Origin: Pedococcus sp. 5OH_020
Lineage (GTDB): Bacteria; Actinomycetota; Actinomycetes; Actinomycetales; Dermatophilaceae
NCBI RefSeq assembly: GCF_027812955.1
Contig: NZ_JAPYZV010000003.1
Span: 186,001-250,000, forward strand
Direction of reading: 5' to 3'
Length of the DNA stretch: 64,000 bases
Position numbers and translations under genes: made by a program. Under the pieces are notes generated by a model that was not told where the DNA came from, searched no databases, and was given only the letters and a program-made list of their open reading frames with translations. Shown piece after piece: positions 17,407 to 26,559 of this stretch (position 1 is its first letter; each line of letters starts with the position of its first letter).

Positions 17407-17831
17407 CCGTCCGGCTGCCAGCCGAGCCCCGGCGGCCCACGTCACCGCTGCTGGAGGTTGCTCACCTTGGCCACGTCGCTCACGGTGCGCCCTGGGCAAG
17501 TCGCGCCACAGGGGCAACTTTTCGGGGTCGAGAGCCGTCCCCCACACCACCTCGTAGACATGTCGTCCGGGGGAAGACGGCATGAGTGCCGCGGGTCCGT
17601 CACCAACTTCGCCAGCCGCCGCCCGGTCTCCTGGCCGGCCGTCTTCGACGTCACCTTCGCCGGGGATTGGGCAGGACGGCCCGGCAGCACGCTGCCACAC
17701 GGATGGCGGTGGGGCTTCGAAGATGGCTCCTTAGGGCCATGGCGGGGCCTGGTCAGCGCGGGGAGCATCAAGGTGATGGGTGTGGTGTCTGACTGGCTAT
17801 CTCCCGACGTGGACTCTAGGGGGGCGGAGAG
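17407..17831. other. Gene-free stretch, nothing recognised
   Basis: These 425 bases lie between the hemerythrin-like and serine hydrolase genes. Open frames cross the region on both strands, but none has a ribosome site, a recognisable domain, or codon use like the neighbours. I see no tRNA, riboswitch or insertion-sequence ends. It may hold the serine hydrolase promoter. Confidence 0.4.
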
Positions 17832-18842
17832 ATGCGGGTTCCTAGAAGGTCGCGGCACGGGCTGCCACTCGTCACGGCGACCACCGTGCTGCTGGGTTCG
17901 TCGATTTCCGCTGCCGCGCCCGCCGTCGCCACGGCGGGTCCGTCGCTGACCGGTCAGCACGCGACCAGTTCCGGCGTGGCCACGCCGGCCGCGAGTGGGT
18001 CAGCTGACACCGCGGTCGCTTGCACGTCCGCGTCGCACCCGGCCTTGGCTGCCGCGCTGGCCCGCGACATCCGGACAGCACGGAGCGGCCGCTCGTCCAC
18101 GGTGGCCGTGTGGGTCGAGGACCCGGGCGCGGGGCTCACCTGCTCTCTGAGCGGATCTTCGCACTTCGACTCGGCCAGCATCGTGAAGGTGATCATCCTG
18201 GGTGCGATGCTGCGAAAGGCGCTGGATCAGCACAGGTACCTGACCAGCACGGAGGCGAGCCAGCTCCGTGCCATGATCACACAGTCCGACAACAACGCTG
18301 CTTCCGCGCTGTGGGCAAAGCTTGAGCACCCCTACATCCAGCATTTCCTCAACCTCGCTGGGATGACGCAGACCGTTCTCGGGCCCGGCCGCTACTGGGG
18401 TCTCACACAGGCGACCGCGCACGACGAGATGCTCCTGCTGCGGATACTGCTGCGCGGTAACACGATCCTTTCCAGCAACTCGCGCACCTATGCGCTGGGT
18501 CTCATGGCGCAGGTGATCTCTTCTCAGCGGTGGGGCGTGCCCGCCGGTGCGCCGCGAAGCGTCACCGTCCACGTCAAGGACGGGTGGCTGCCCCGCACGA
18601 CTCACGGCTGGCGCATCAACAGCATCGGGGCCTTCACGTGGCCCCAGCATTGGTACACCATCGTGGTGCTCTCCATGGACAACCCGACCATGTCCTACGG
18701 AGTCACCACCGTTGAGTCCATCGCCCGCGTCATTCACTCCGACCTCAACCCAACCGTCACAGCTGTGATCCCGCGGTCGGCGCCTGACCCGGGGTGGGGC
18801 AAGCCTGACGAAACCATCCCTACACTGCCCGCGGTTCCATAG
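17832..18842 (+). CDS. Secreted serine hydrolase, class A beta-lactamase-like
   Basis: The 336-residue protein begins with a signal peptide (basic start, then LVTATTVLLGSSISAAAPAVA) and a linker. A penicillin-recognising fold follows. The SxxK site is Ser116-Lys119 (SASIVKVIILG), the SDN motif is Ser152-Asn154 (MITQSDNNAAS), and the KTG triad is replaced by Lys249-Asp-Gly (VHVKDGWLP). The changed third motif makes true beta-lactamase activity doubtful. Peptidoglycan or esterase-like roles are more likely. It ends in a Pro-rich tail. It opens the accessory stretch, and a broken J-domain frame follows in the same phase directly after its stop. Confidence 0.8.
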   Translation: MRVPRRSRHGLPLVTATTVLLGSSISAAAPAVATAGPSLTGQHATSSGVATPAASGSADTAVACTSASHPALAAALARDIRTARSGRSSTVAVWVEDPGAGLTCSLSGSSHFDSASIVKVIILGAMLRKALDQHRYLTSTEASQLRAMITQSDNNAASALWAKLEHPYIQHFLNLAGMTQTVLGPGRYWGLTQATAHDEMLLLRILLRGNTILSSNSRTYALGLMAQVISSQRWGVPAGAPRSVTVHVKDGWLPRTTHGWRINSIGAFTWPQHWYTIVVLSMDNPTMSYGVTTVESIARVIHSDLNPTVTAVIPRSAPDPGWGKPDETIPTLPAVP

Positions 18843-18893
18843 GGTCACGTCCGCTGCGTCGGGTCTGCCCCGGCAGGGCAGATCAACCCACTC

Positions 18894-19355
18894 GTGGCCG
18901 AGGTCCTAGGCGAAGGCGGCGACGCGCCCACACCGCCTACGGATGGCCTTGCGGCCGAACCCGGGATGATGGCCCCGGGCGTCTGGAACGGGACGACCTC
19001 GTCGGTGCTCGCCCCGACCGACCTCTACGCCGTCCTGGGGCTGAGCCCGTAAGCGATCCAGGAACAGATGCGGCGCGCCTACCATGCTCTGCTGCGTCAG
19101 CACCACCCCGGCACCCGGCGCCCGGTCGCGCCGGTCGACGTCACGGCCGGTGCCTGGAACACCAGGCTCCAACAGGTCATAGCCGCGTACGCCATCCTCG
19201 GGGACCCGGTCCGCCGAACCGAACGACGACCATCGCAGCGCGGCCAAGGCGCCACCATCACCCCGACCGCCTCGCCACCGTGGTGCGCGCACCAGCAGCA
19301 CCAGCCGCCCATCATGGTCACCGCTGTCCGGTGGCACCCCATCGACGCCAGGTGA
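18894..19355 (+). pseudogene. Broken J-domain (DnaJ-like) gene
   Basis: A frame starting at GTG 18894 (or ATG 18966) reads TDLYAVLGLSP, then an in-frame TAA (19050-19052), then AIQEQMRRAYHALLRQHHPG and later LQQVIAAYAILGDPVRR. These are helices I, II and III of a J domain: DxYxVLG, the RxxYxxLxxxxHPD helix and the AYxxLxDxxxR end. The HPD loop itself reads HHPG, so the catalytic Asp is lost as well. The stop and the altered HPD both argue for a dead gene. A second coding stretch downstream ends at 19355 without other domains. Confidence 0.6.
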
Positions 19356-19450
19356 GGTGCTCGGGTGGCGGACGCCGGTGGTGTCTTGTTGGTCTTCGTG
19401 GTCCGAACTGCGTAGGAGCCTTCATCCCGGCCCCGTAAGCCGTCGGCCGG

Positions 19451-19480
19451 TTCAGGACGGTCGACCCCCGGCTGTACGGT
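19451..19480 (+). promoter_or_regulatory. Promoter of the secreted metalloprotease gene
   Basis: TTCAGG (19451-19456), an 18-base spacer and TACGGT (19475-19480) lie about 36 bases before the ATG at 19516. The start also has a GAGGTG ribosome site. Confidence 0.4.
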
Positions 19481-19515
19481 GGGCCGTTGGCACGCGAGAC
19501 CGGATGAGGTGAGCC

Positions 19516-21591
19516 ATGACTGCTCAACGCCGCCGACTACTCATCAGCTGCTTCGTCGTCGCCGGGCTGCTTCTCGGCGCTGGACCGGCGGCGGCCAGGA
19601 TCACCCAAGCCCTACCTGGCACCGGCGTCTCGCGGGAAGCCGTCGGCACCCACGCCGACGCACAGGAGATGAGTCCGGCATCGAGCCCGCGGCAGCGAGA
19701 CAGCGCCACGCCGCAGACGTCCGCCGGCGGCGTAGGTAGCACTCCTGTCGGAGCGTCTCGCTTCGTGCCCGGTGCCCCGACCCGGGCGATGGACACACGC
19801 ACGGGGTTCCGGACAACCCAGGGCGCGATCGGCTCGGGCCAGACCCGGGTGCTCCAGGTGACGGGGTTCGCAGGGGTCCCGGCCGGCGCCCGAGCCGTAG
19901 TCATGAACCTCACGGCGACGCAGGCCAGCGCCGCGGGGTACCTCACCGTGTGGCCAGCGGGCACTGCCCGGCCTGGGGTGTCGAACCTCAACATCCAGCG
20001 GGCCGGGCAGACCATCCCCAACGCTGCGACCGTGCAGCTTCCTGCCTCGGGCGAGGTGGCCATCTACGCCCAGCATCGCACGCACGTGGTGATCGACATC
20101 CTGGGCTACTACCAGGCGGCCACGAACGTCGCCTCAGGTCGGTTCCGCACGGTATGGCCCGCCAGGCTCCTCGACACTCGAACAGGTGGCGCGGCCCAGG
20201 TGCCTGCCGGCGGCACCGTGGAGATCCGGGTGCTCGGGCGCGGTGGAGTTCCCAGCGCACACGTCGGCAGCGTCGTCCTCAACGTCACCTACACGCAGGC
20301 GCTGGCCGCCGGCTTCGTGACCGCGTATGCCGCCGGCACGCCTCGGCCCGGGACCTCGAACCTCAACGTCCCGGGCGCGGGGTCCACGGCGGCCAACTTC
20401 GTCGTCGCAGCGCTGGGGGCCAACGGTGCGGTCACCCTGTACACCTCGGCCCCCACGCACCTCCTCGTCGACGTCGGCGGCTACTACACCAATGACACCG
20501 CGACGCCTGGCGGCGACGGCTTGTTCGTCCCGGTCAGACCGGCGCGGGCGATCGACAGCCGGGCGTGCTGCCTGCCCCTGGACCCCGGGGAGCAGTGGAT
20601 CCGCCAGGTCTCCGGCAAGGCGGGCGTCCCCGCGACCGGCGCGTTCGCCGTGCTCTTGAACCTCACCGGCACCCAGGCCGTCGCACCGGGGTACCTGCGA
20701 GTCTTTCCGCTCACGACCACGGGCCCCCCACCGGCAACATCCACCCTCAACCTCGAGCACGCCGGGGACACCCGGGCCAACCTCGCCGTCGCACAGCTGG
20801 GACAGACGACCTTCCAAGGCGCGCAGACCGGATGGCTCACTTTTCAGAGCCAGCGCGGAGCCCACGTCATCGCCGACGTCGCGGGTTGGTTCACCGTGGC
20901 AGGCCCCTGCACGACGGCCACGACGGCGACGCCCAGCGGCCTCCCGGCAGGCTCCTCGCAGGTACGCCTCATCCACGTGAGGCTGTCCGGCCAGACGCGC
21001 TCGGCCGCGGTGACGGCGGGGATCTGCGCAGAGTGGCCGTTCGTGCAGCGGTGGTTCGAGGGACAGGCGGGAGGGCTCTCCCCGCGGGTCAAGCGTGTCG
21101 GCGGGCAGCCGGAGGTCACCCTTGCGGACCTGCCGGTGACGGCGGCACAGCTGATGTCGGGAGACGACGGACAGAACCTGCGAGACCAGCTCACGGCCTT
21201 CGGCTTCCGAGATCCAGCTGAGGTGCTCGTGGCGTTCGTGGACGTGGACTCCGGGTACGCCTGTGGTGCCACCTGGCGCTCGCTCAACCTCGTTGCTCTC
21301 TACATGGCAACGTGCACGATCTATCCCGCGGCGTCAACGATGGAGTTCCCCTATGGCGGGACGTATGTCGTCGCGCACGAGACGACCCATGCGCTGGGGG
21401 CCGCCCCGCCCTGCGCCCCGCACGCGGACAGCGGTGGACACGTCTCGGACAGTAATGCCGACATCATCTACAACGGTCCGAGCGCCCGGAACTGGGACCA
21501 CCTCGTCCTCGACTACAGACACGACGACTACTACCACGCGGGGATCGCCGGCTGCCCGGACATCGCATCGCACCCCGCATGGTCCCCGTGA
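19516..21591 (+). CDS. Secreted three-repeat protein with C-terminal HExxH metalloprotease-like domain
   Basis: The 691-residue protein has a signal peptide (RRRLLISCFVVAGLLLGAG, cleavage after AAA) and a Ser/Ala/Thr-rich linker. Three copies of a beta-rich unit of about 120 residues follow (82-200, 209-325, 336-460). Each unit begins P-x-R-(A/L)-x-D-(T/S)-R, passes GVP-x-x-x-x-x-A/S-V-V-x-N-L/V-T and SNLN, and ends G-(Y/W)-(Y/F). This unit is known from many actinobacterial secreted proteins, but its ligand is not. The last 230 residues hold a zinc-protease motif, His621-Glu-Thr-Thr-His625 in YVVAHETTHALGAAPPC, with later Asp/His residues as possible third ligands. Cysteine pairs suggest disulfides. 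It is convergent with a second repeat protein. Confidence 0.72.
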   Translation: MTAQRRRLLISCFVVAGLLLGAGPAAARITQALPGTGVSREAVGTHADAQEMSPASSPRQRDSATPQTSAGGVGSTPVGASRFVPGAPTRAMDTRTGFRTTQGAIGSGQTRVLQVTGFAGVPAGARAVVMNLTATQASAAGYLTVWPAGTARPGVSNLNIQRAGQTIPNAATVQLPASGEVAIYAQHRTHVVIDILGYYQAATNVASGRFRTVWPARLLDTRTGGAAQVPAGGTVEIRVLGRGGVPSAHVGSVVLNVTYTQALAAGFVTAYAAGTPRPGTSNLNVPGAGSTAANFVVAALGANGAVTLYTSAPTHLLVDVGGYYTNDTATPGGDGLFVPVRPARAIDSRACCLPLDPGEQWIRQVSGKAGVPATGAFAVLLNLTGTQAVAPGYLRVFPLTTTGPPPATSTLNLEHAGDTRANLAVAQLGQTTFQGAQTGWLTFQSQRGAHVIADVAGWFTVAGPCTTATTATPSGLPAGSSQVRLIHVRLSGQTRSAAVTAGICAEWPFVQRWFEGQAGGLSPRVKRVGGQPEVTLADLPVTAAQLMSGDDGQNLRDQLTAFGFRDPAEVLVAFVDVDSGYACGATWRSLNLVALYMATCTIYPAASTMEFPYGGTYVVAHETTHALGAAPPCAPHADSGGHVSDSNADIIYNGPSARNWDHLVLDYRHDDYYHAGIAGCPDIASHPAWSP

Positions 21592-21633
21592 CGTCGCGCT
21601 GCAGCCCGTGCTCAGCGCAAGGGCGGCTAGCGG

Positions 21634-21690
21634 CCGACCCCAGGGCAGCCGGCCGACCCTAGGGCAGCCGGACGACCCTAGGGCAGCCGG
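21634..21690 (-). repeat. 19-bp tandem repeat, three copies, spanning a stop codon
   Basis: Three consecutive units (21634-21652, 21653-21671, 21672-21690) read CCGACCC(C/T)AGGGCAGCCGG, with an A for the first C in unit 3. The third unit contains the last codons and TAG stop (21678-21680) of the minus-strand gene, so the gene end has been copied twice downstream. Units 2 and 3 each hold a CCCTAGGG palindrome. Confidence 0.85.
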
Positions 21691-23846
21691 ACGTCGATGC
21701 CCTCGCGCCGTTCGCCGGGGGCCACCGTCACCGGCGCGGTCTCCTCGACCGTGGCACCGTCCGGCCAGCACGTCTCGGGCTGCCCCGGCGCCGGGTAGCC
21801 GCACACCTTCACGGCGCCGGGTCGGACCGGGTAGGACCACGGTCGCGTCGCCGTGGACGCCGGCGTTAGCCCCACGACCTTCGACCCGTTGCCCCGGTGC
21901 AGGACGATCTGGGCGGTGCTAGGGAGCGGCGTGGTGCCGTCGGCGGAGCCGAACGTGCCGGCGAGCAGCGACGCCTTCTCGGCGACGAGGGCGAGGGGCG
22001 TGGTGGCCCCTGCGGTCACCGCGAGGGCGGTCGCGCCGGCCGCCCCGATCGTGGCGGCGCTCGTCTGAGGTCCGACCTGGACGTCGGGGTACCACTCGCT
22101 GGCCAGCCCGTAGGGTGCCGCGGTCGGCGAGCTCGGGCCGGTCAGCTCGACGTAATAGCTGCCCACGGCCACGGCGGGGATGCTCCACAGCCCGTTGGAC
22201 ACCGAGGTCGCGTAGGGCCGGCTGTCGCCGGTGCGCCACACCCGGACCGTCCCGCCGGTCAACGCGGCACCTTCGCTGTCCGTGGCGGTGCCACCGAGGG
22301 CGCCGGCGTGCTCGAGCACGATGTCGGCCCCCACCAGCCGCTCGCCGAAGCCGATCGGCAGGCTCGGCGGGTTCGTGGCCGAGGGGTGGCAGCCCCGCGC
22401 GTAGGACCGGTCGACGAAGCCGTTCTTGAGCGCCACTGCACACGGGATGACGCTCGTGGTGGAGGCCGGCAGCGTCGAGGCGTACCCGCCGTCCGGGGCG
22501 CTTCGACCGAAGGAGGGGGAAAGCGAGGTCCCGTGGCCCACGCTGGCTCCCGCGACGCCTGCGCCTTCGCTGTCCACGACGCGACCGGCCACGGCGCGCT
22601 CGGGGTTGGGCCAGCCCACCACGTCGACGACCACGTCGACAGCGGTCGACCGTGAGCCGTTGAGGACCTGGAGCTGGGTCCCGGTGCGGGTGAGGACGAG
22701 GTTGGTCGTGGCCCTGCCCGGCGTGTAGTTGACGACCGAGGTGCCGAAGCCCGCGTCGACCGACAGGAAGCCTGCGGCGCCGGCGTTGGTGGCCGTCACG
22801 GCCACGAGCAGGCCGGGCGCGTTCGCGGGGGCTCCGCTCGGCACCTCGATGCCGCGCCCGTCACGGGGACCGACCTTCGAGCCCGTGTTCCGCGTGTCCA
22901 GGACGCGGCGGGGGAGCACCGACGTCGTGCCGGCCAGCGTCGTGGACGCATCGCCCCCCTTGACCCAGGCGAAGGCGTCGACGACGAGGTGGGCCGGCTT
23001 GGCGGAGCCGTTGTAGACGGTGACCCGGCCGTTGGTGCCGATCTTGGCGAGGGTGAGCGCGGCGCGCGTTTCGGCACCGGCGAAGTTGACGCTCGAGGTG
23101 GTCGGCCGCGGGTCGGTGCCCGCGGGGTAGGCCGCGAGGAAGCCGGGTGCTGCGTTGCCGGTGACCGTGAGGTTGAGCCAGGCGGCGCCGACGGAGGTCC
23201 CGGGGATCCCGCCCCGCCCGGCGACCTGTACGTCGATCGAGCCCTTGGCGGGGATCGCGACCCGCGTGGTACGGGTGTCGAGCAACCGCGACGCGTAGAT
23301 GGTCTGGGTGCCGCCTGGTGCGCTGGCGGGCCCCGCTGTGAGGTAGCCCTGCACGTCGACGACGACCTGGGTGCTGCCGGAGGAGCTGTTGCGCAGAGTC
23401 ATGCACCCGACGGTGCCGAGCCGCACGAGGGCGAGGTTGGAGGTCACCGTGCCGGCGGTGAAGTTGAGGTTGGAGACCGGGGGCGGTGCGTCGTTCCCGG
23501 ACGGCCACGCGGTGAGGAACCCTGCCGCAGTGGGCGACACGGCGGTCAGGTTGACCACGAGCGACGTGCCGGCGTCGTCGGGCACGCTCAGCAGCGTGTC
23601 GCAGACCGTCCTCTCCTCGCCCGGTGCCAACGCCTTGGTGGTCCTCGAGTCGTAGAGCCGCTGGGACGTCACCGTCCCGACCAGGCCGTCCGCCGCGGTC
23701 TGTCGGGTTGCCGGAGGAATGGCGGCCGTTGCGGCATAGGGTGCCGCCCCGGGTGCCGCCTGAGCCGCTCCAGAGAGACCGGTCGTGCCCAGCGCCAGGC
23801 ACGCGGCACCGACCACCAGGGCATGGGTCGTCCATCGTCGAGTCAC
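21678..23846 (-). CDS. Secreted three-repeat protein with carboxypeptidase regulatory-like domains
   Basis: The 722-residue protein starts at a GTG preceded by GAGAGAGG and has a signal peptide (LVVGAACLALGTTGLSGAAQ, cleavage after AQA). Three units of the same beta-rich repeat as the neighbouring metalloprotease follow (about 63-170, 187-295, 313-412), with RLYDSRTT, RLLDTRTT and RRVLDTRNT as their openings. Two carboxypeptidase-regulatory-like beta sandwiches follow (AVAGRVVDSEGAGVAGASV from about 418 and GTATDSEGAALTGGTVRVW from about 519). The rest is beta-rich, with cysteine pairs. No catalytic motif is seen, so it is probably an adhesive or surface-binding protein. The two repeat genes are convergent and may share origin by duplication. 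Confidence 0.7.
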   Translation of the reverse strand: MTRRWTTHALVVGAACLALGTTGLSGAAQAAPGAAPYAATAAIPPATRQTAADGLVGTVTSQRLYDSRTTKALAPGEERTVCDTLLSVPDDAGTSLVVNLTAVSPTAAGFLTAWPSGNDAPPPVSNLNFTAGTVTSNLALVRLGTVGCMTLRNSSSGSTQVVVDVQGYLTAGPASAPGGTQTIYASRLLDTRTTRVAIPAKGSIDVQVAGRGGIPGTSVGAAWLNLTVTGNAAPGFLAAYPAGTDPRPTTSSVNFAGAETRAALTLAKIGTNGRVTVYNGSAKPAHLVVDAFAWVKGGDASTTLAGTTSVLPRRVLDTRNTGSKVGPRDGRGIEVPSGAPANAPGLLVAVTATNAGAAGFLSVDAGFGTSVVNYTPGRATTNLVLTRTGTQLQVLNGSRSTAVDVVVDVVGWPNPERAVAGRVVDSEGAGVAGASVGHGTSLSPSFGRSAPDGGYASTLPASTTSVIPCAVALKNGFVDRSYARGCHPSATNPPSLPIGFGERLVGADIVLEHAGALGGTATDSEGAALTGGTVRVWRTGDSRPYATSVSNGLWSIPAVAVGSYYVELTGPSSPTAAPYGLASEWYPDVQVGPQTSAATIGAAGATALAVTAGATTPLALVAEKASLLAGTFGSADGTTPLPSTAQIVLHRGNGSKVVGLTPASTATRPWSYPVRPGAVKVCGYPAPGQPETCWPDGATVEETAPVTVAPGERREGIDVRLP

Positions 23847-24035
23847 AGAGCCCTACCTCTCTCCCACGCCCACGGGGGACGAGCACCGCACGGCGCCGGG
23901 TGAGCATACGTGAGCCCAACGGCGCGGGGCCTCATTCGGCGCAGCGACGACCGCCCGGCCGCAGATAGATCCTTACACCCTGCTATCCCGTTGCCTGTCC
24001 AGCGTTGCGGCCCGAACTGCGCGACCGTCAGGCAT

Positions 24036-24074
24036 GCGCCGTCAGTGGGCGCCGTCAGTGGGCGCCGTCAGTGG
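24036..24074 (-). repeat. 13-bp tandem repeat, three copies, spanning a stop codon
   Basis: GCGCCGTCAGTGG occurs three times in a row (24036-24048, 24049-24061, 24062-24074). The last copy contains the TGA (24068-24070, minus strand) of the glycosidase gene. The neighbouring minus-strand gene also has its stop inside a three-copy repeat. Confidence 0.85.
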
Positions 24075-26299
24075 GCGAGCAGAAGCTCCGCCACGGCGCC
24101 GAGCAGGTTCGGTGCCACGTCGAGGGCCTGCAGGGCCATCACCGCGTCTGCGGCCGAGGCACTGTTCCGAACCACCTCGAACGCCTCACCCTTCAGCTCG
24201 AACCCCATCTGTGCTCGGTCCAGGATCCGGAATACGTCAGCCTGCACGTCGTGCCCACCATCGCCACCGCCCCCGACGAGCACGGTCTCGTACGTGCGGT
24301 CGTCAGGCACGGTCGAGGCCTCGCCCTGCACCTCATGGACCGTCACCTGACCCGAGCTGTCGTCATACGTGATCGGAGTGCGCGCCCAGCGCTGGTCGTC
24401 GTGGTCCTCGACGAGCGTGAACTCGCCGTCGCTGCCGGCGAAGACGCGCAGCTCGATCCGGCTCGTGGGGTTCGTTCCGCCACCGATCTCGTCGGCCGGA
24501 ACCATCGGCACGATCGCACCTGCGCGGGCCAGCACCGGGATGGAGTCCAGATCGCGGTGCAGATACAGCGTGCGGCCCCCTCGGTACCGCGTCCCGGTGA
24601 ACACGTCCACCCACATGCCCTGGGGGAGCCACGCCTTCACCCGCCCCAGCCCGGTCTCCCGATCGGCCGGCGAGGTGATTGGGGCAACAAGGAGCTCCGT
24701 GCCGAACATGAACTGGTTGGGCACGGTGTACGCGGCCGGCTCGTCGGGGTGCTCGTAGTACATCGGCTCGACGATCGGGCTTCCCTCGTGCGCGCGGACG
24801 TTCATGGTGGCGAGGTAGGGCAACAGCTGGTGGCGCATCCGCAGGAACTCGGTCATGACCCGCTGCGCGTGTGGCCCGAACCGCCAAGGCTCCTTGGTGT
24901 TGAACGGGTTGAGGCCGGAGTGCAGCCGGTTGACCGGTGAGAAGACACCGAGCTGCACCCACCGGGTCGCCAGCTCGTCGTCCTTGTAGCCCTTGAAGTG
25001 TCCGCCGATGTCGTGGCTCCACCAGCCGTAGCCGGCGTTCGATGCCGTCGCGGTGAAGTACGGCTGGAAGTCCAGCGACTCCCAGGTGATGCACGTGTCG
25101 CCGGAGAAGCCGATCGGGTAACGGTGGCTCCCGATCCCGGCGTAGCGGGAGAACGTCAGCGGACGCCTACCGGCGCGCCCGGAGTCGAGGAAGTGGAAGT
25201 GGTTGAGCAGCCACAGCGGGTCCAGTCCCGGCACCCGGGTGACACCACCCTGCTGCCAGTCGAGCCACCAGAAGTCGACCCCCTGCTCTTCCAGCGGGTG
25301 GTGCAGCTCCTCGAAGTAGGCCTCGAGGAACTCAGGGTCGGTGGGGTCGAACGGCACCGGTGCGCCGGAGTCCGGCTCGATCGCCATTCGCTTCGCGAGG
25401 GCAGGGTATGCCGCCTCGTGGGCGTGAACGCCCTCGGCCGGGTGGACGTTCAGCGAGGTCGCGAGGCCGCGGTCGTGGAGCTCCCGGAGAAAGCCGGCAG
25501 GGTCGGGGAAGAGCTCGGTGTTCCAGGTGTACCCGGTCCAGCCGCTGCCGTACCTGGGGTCGATGTCGACCAGGTGCCAGTCCATGTCGATGACCGCGAC
25601 GGAGAACGGGATGCCGTTGTCACGGAAGCGGTCCATGAGCGAGAGGTACTCGTCGGCTGAGTAGGGGTGGTAGCGGCTCCACCAGTTGCCCAGCGCGTAT
25701 CGCGGGAGCAGCGGCGTGGGTCCGGTGAGCGTGTAGAGCACCTCGAGGGCGCGCCGGAAGTCGTGGCCGTAAGCGAACACGTAGAGGTCGAGAGTCCCAG
25801 GCCGCCGCGGCGCGATCCAGCCGTCGTCGGTCAGCAGGACCGAGGACGAGTCGTCGACCATCGCGATCCCGTCGAACGCCATCACGCCGCCCTCCAGGGG
25901 GATCGCGCCGTCGACGTCGTCGAGCGTGCGCGCGGTGCCTCCGAGGTTGGGCAGGCCCATGCCGAACCGCCACACGCTGTCGCGAGAGTGGAAGCCCCCC
26001 TTGGCCTGGACGGACAGTCCCTGCGTCGTGAAGTCGCCCCCGTCATAGGTGAGATGCAACCGCTCCGTGCTGATCTCGATCACCCCGTCGGGGCCGCCGC
26101 CCTCCTTCAGCGTGAAGGCGCACGGAGGGAACGCGCGGTTGACGACCATCTGCGAGGCCCTGTCCTCGAACTCACCGGTCTCGCTGTACTCGAGCCGGAC
26201 CAGCCCCGCATCCAGAACGGTGATCCGGTAGCAGTCGCCTTGGACGACGTTCGCCGCGGCAGCGACCGGGTGAGTGTCGAGCCGGAAGTGGGCTTTCAC
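24068..26299 (-). CDS. Glycoside hydrolase family 31 (alpha-glucosidase/alpha-xylosidase type)
   Basis: The 743-residue protein has the GH31 plan. An N-terminal beta-sandwich leads to the (beta/alpha)8 barrel, which starts near LLPRYALGNWWSRYHPY. The catalytic nucleophile is the Asp of VDFWWLDWQQGG and the acid/base is the Asp of IGFSGDTCITW. Substrate-pocket segments are VAVIDMDWH and GYGWWSHDIGGH, and two C-terminal beta domains follow. It has no signal peptide, so it acts inside the cell on imported alpha-linked sugars. The exact sugar cannot be told. I chose the GTG at 26299, which has GGGGGAGA just upstream, over an ATG 99 bases earlier. No transporter genes are adjacent. Confidence 0.88.
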   Translation of the reverse strand: MKAHFRLDTHPVAAAANVVQGDCYRITVLDAGLVRLEYSETGEFEDRASQMVVNRAFPPCAFTLKEGGGPDGVIEISTERLHLTYDGGDFTTQGLSVQAKGGFHSRDSVWRFGMGLPNLGGTARTLDDVDGAIPLEGGVMAFDGIAMVDDSSSVLLTDDGWIAPRRPGTLDLYVFAYGHDFRRALEVLYTLTGPTPLLPRYALGNWWSRYHPYSADEYLSLMDRFRDNGIPFSVAVIDMDWHLVDIDPRYGSGWTGYTWNTELFPDPAGFLRELHDRGLATSLNVHPAEGVHAHEAAYPALAKRMAIEPDSGAPVPFDPTDPEFLEAYFEELHHPLEEQGVDFWWLDWQQGGVTRVPGLDPLWLLNHFHFLDSGRAGRRPLTFSRYAGIGSHRYPIGFSGDTCITWESLDFQPYFTATASNAGYGWWSHDIGGHFKGYKDDELATRWVQLGVFSPVNRLHSGLNPFNTKEPWRFGPHAQRVMTEFLRMRHQLLPYLATMNVRAHEGSPIVEPMYYEHPDEPAAYTVPNQFMFGTELLVAPITSPADRETGLGRVKAWLPQGMWVDVFTGTRYRGGRTLYLHRDLDSIPVLARAGAIVPMVPADEIGGGTNPTSRIELRVFAGSDGEFTLVEDHDDQRWARTPITYDDSSGQVTVHEVQGEASTVPDDRTYETVLVGGGGDGGHDVQADVFRILDRAQMGFELKGEAFEVVRNSASAADAVMALQALDVAPNLLGAVAELLLAH

Positions 26300-26559
26300 G
26301 GATCTCCCCCGTCGGAATGCCGAACATGGACCGTCATACTCTCGGAGTGCCGGGGACCTCGGGCAAGCCCGCGCCACATACCGGACCGCTTGACACACCC
26401 AGACGCTCCTGCGGTCGCCTGGCCGCGCTCAAGTGGTTGTGATCGGACCAAGCCTTGGCTCCATCGTGGAGGGCGGGCTTCCAGTCTTCGTACGCGTCTC
26501 GAAGTCCCCAGACGCCTTGCTGCTCAAGAAGGCGAGCGGCCGCCTCTCCATGGCGGTGG

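Noticed and set aside
17407-17831. Possible c-di-AMP-type riboswitch before the secreted serine hydrolase
   Set aside because: Such switches often precede cell-wall hydrolases in actinobacteria, but I could not find the conserved core pairings here.
17442-17960. Minus-strand frame of 172 residues near the serine hydrolase
   Set aside because: No ribosome site or domain, and it overlaps the start of the serine hydrolase gene with its signal peptide.
21634-24074. CRISPR-like array
   Set aside because: The tandem units are 13-19 bp with no spacers between them, so they are simple repeats, not a CRISPR.
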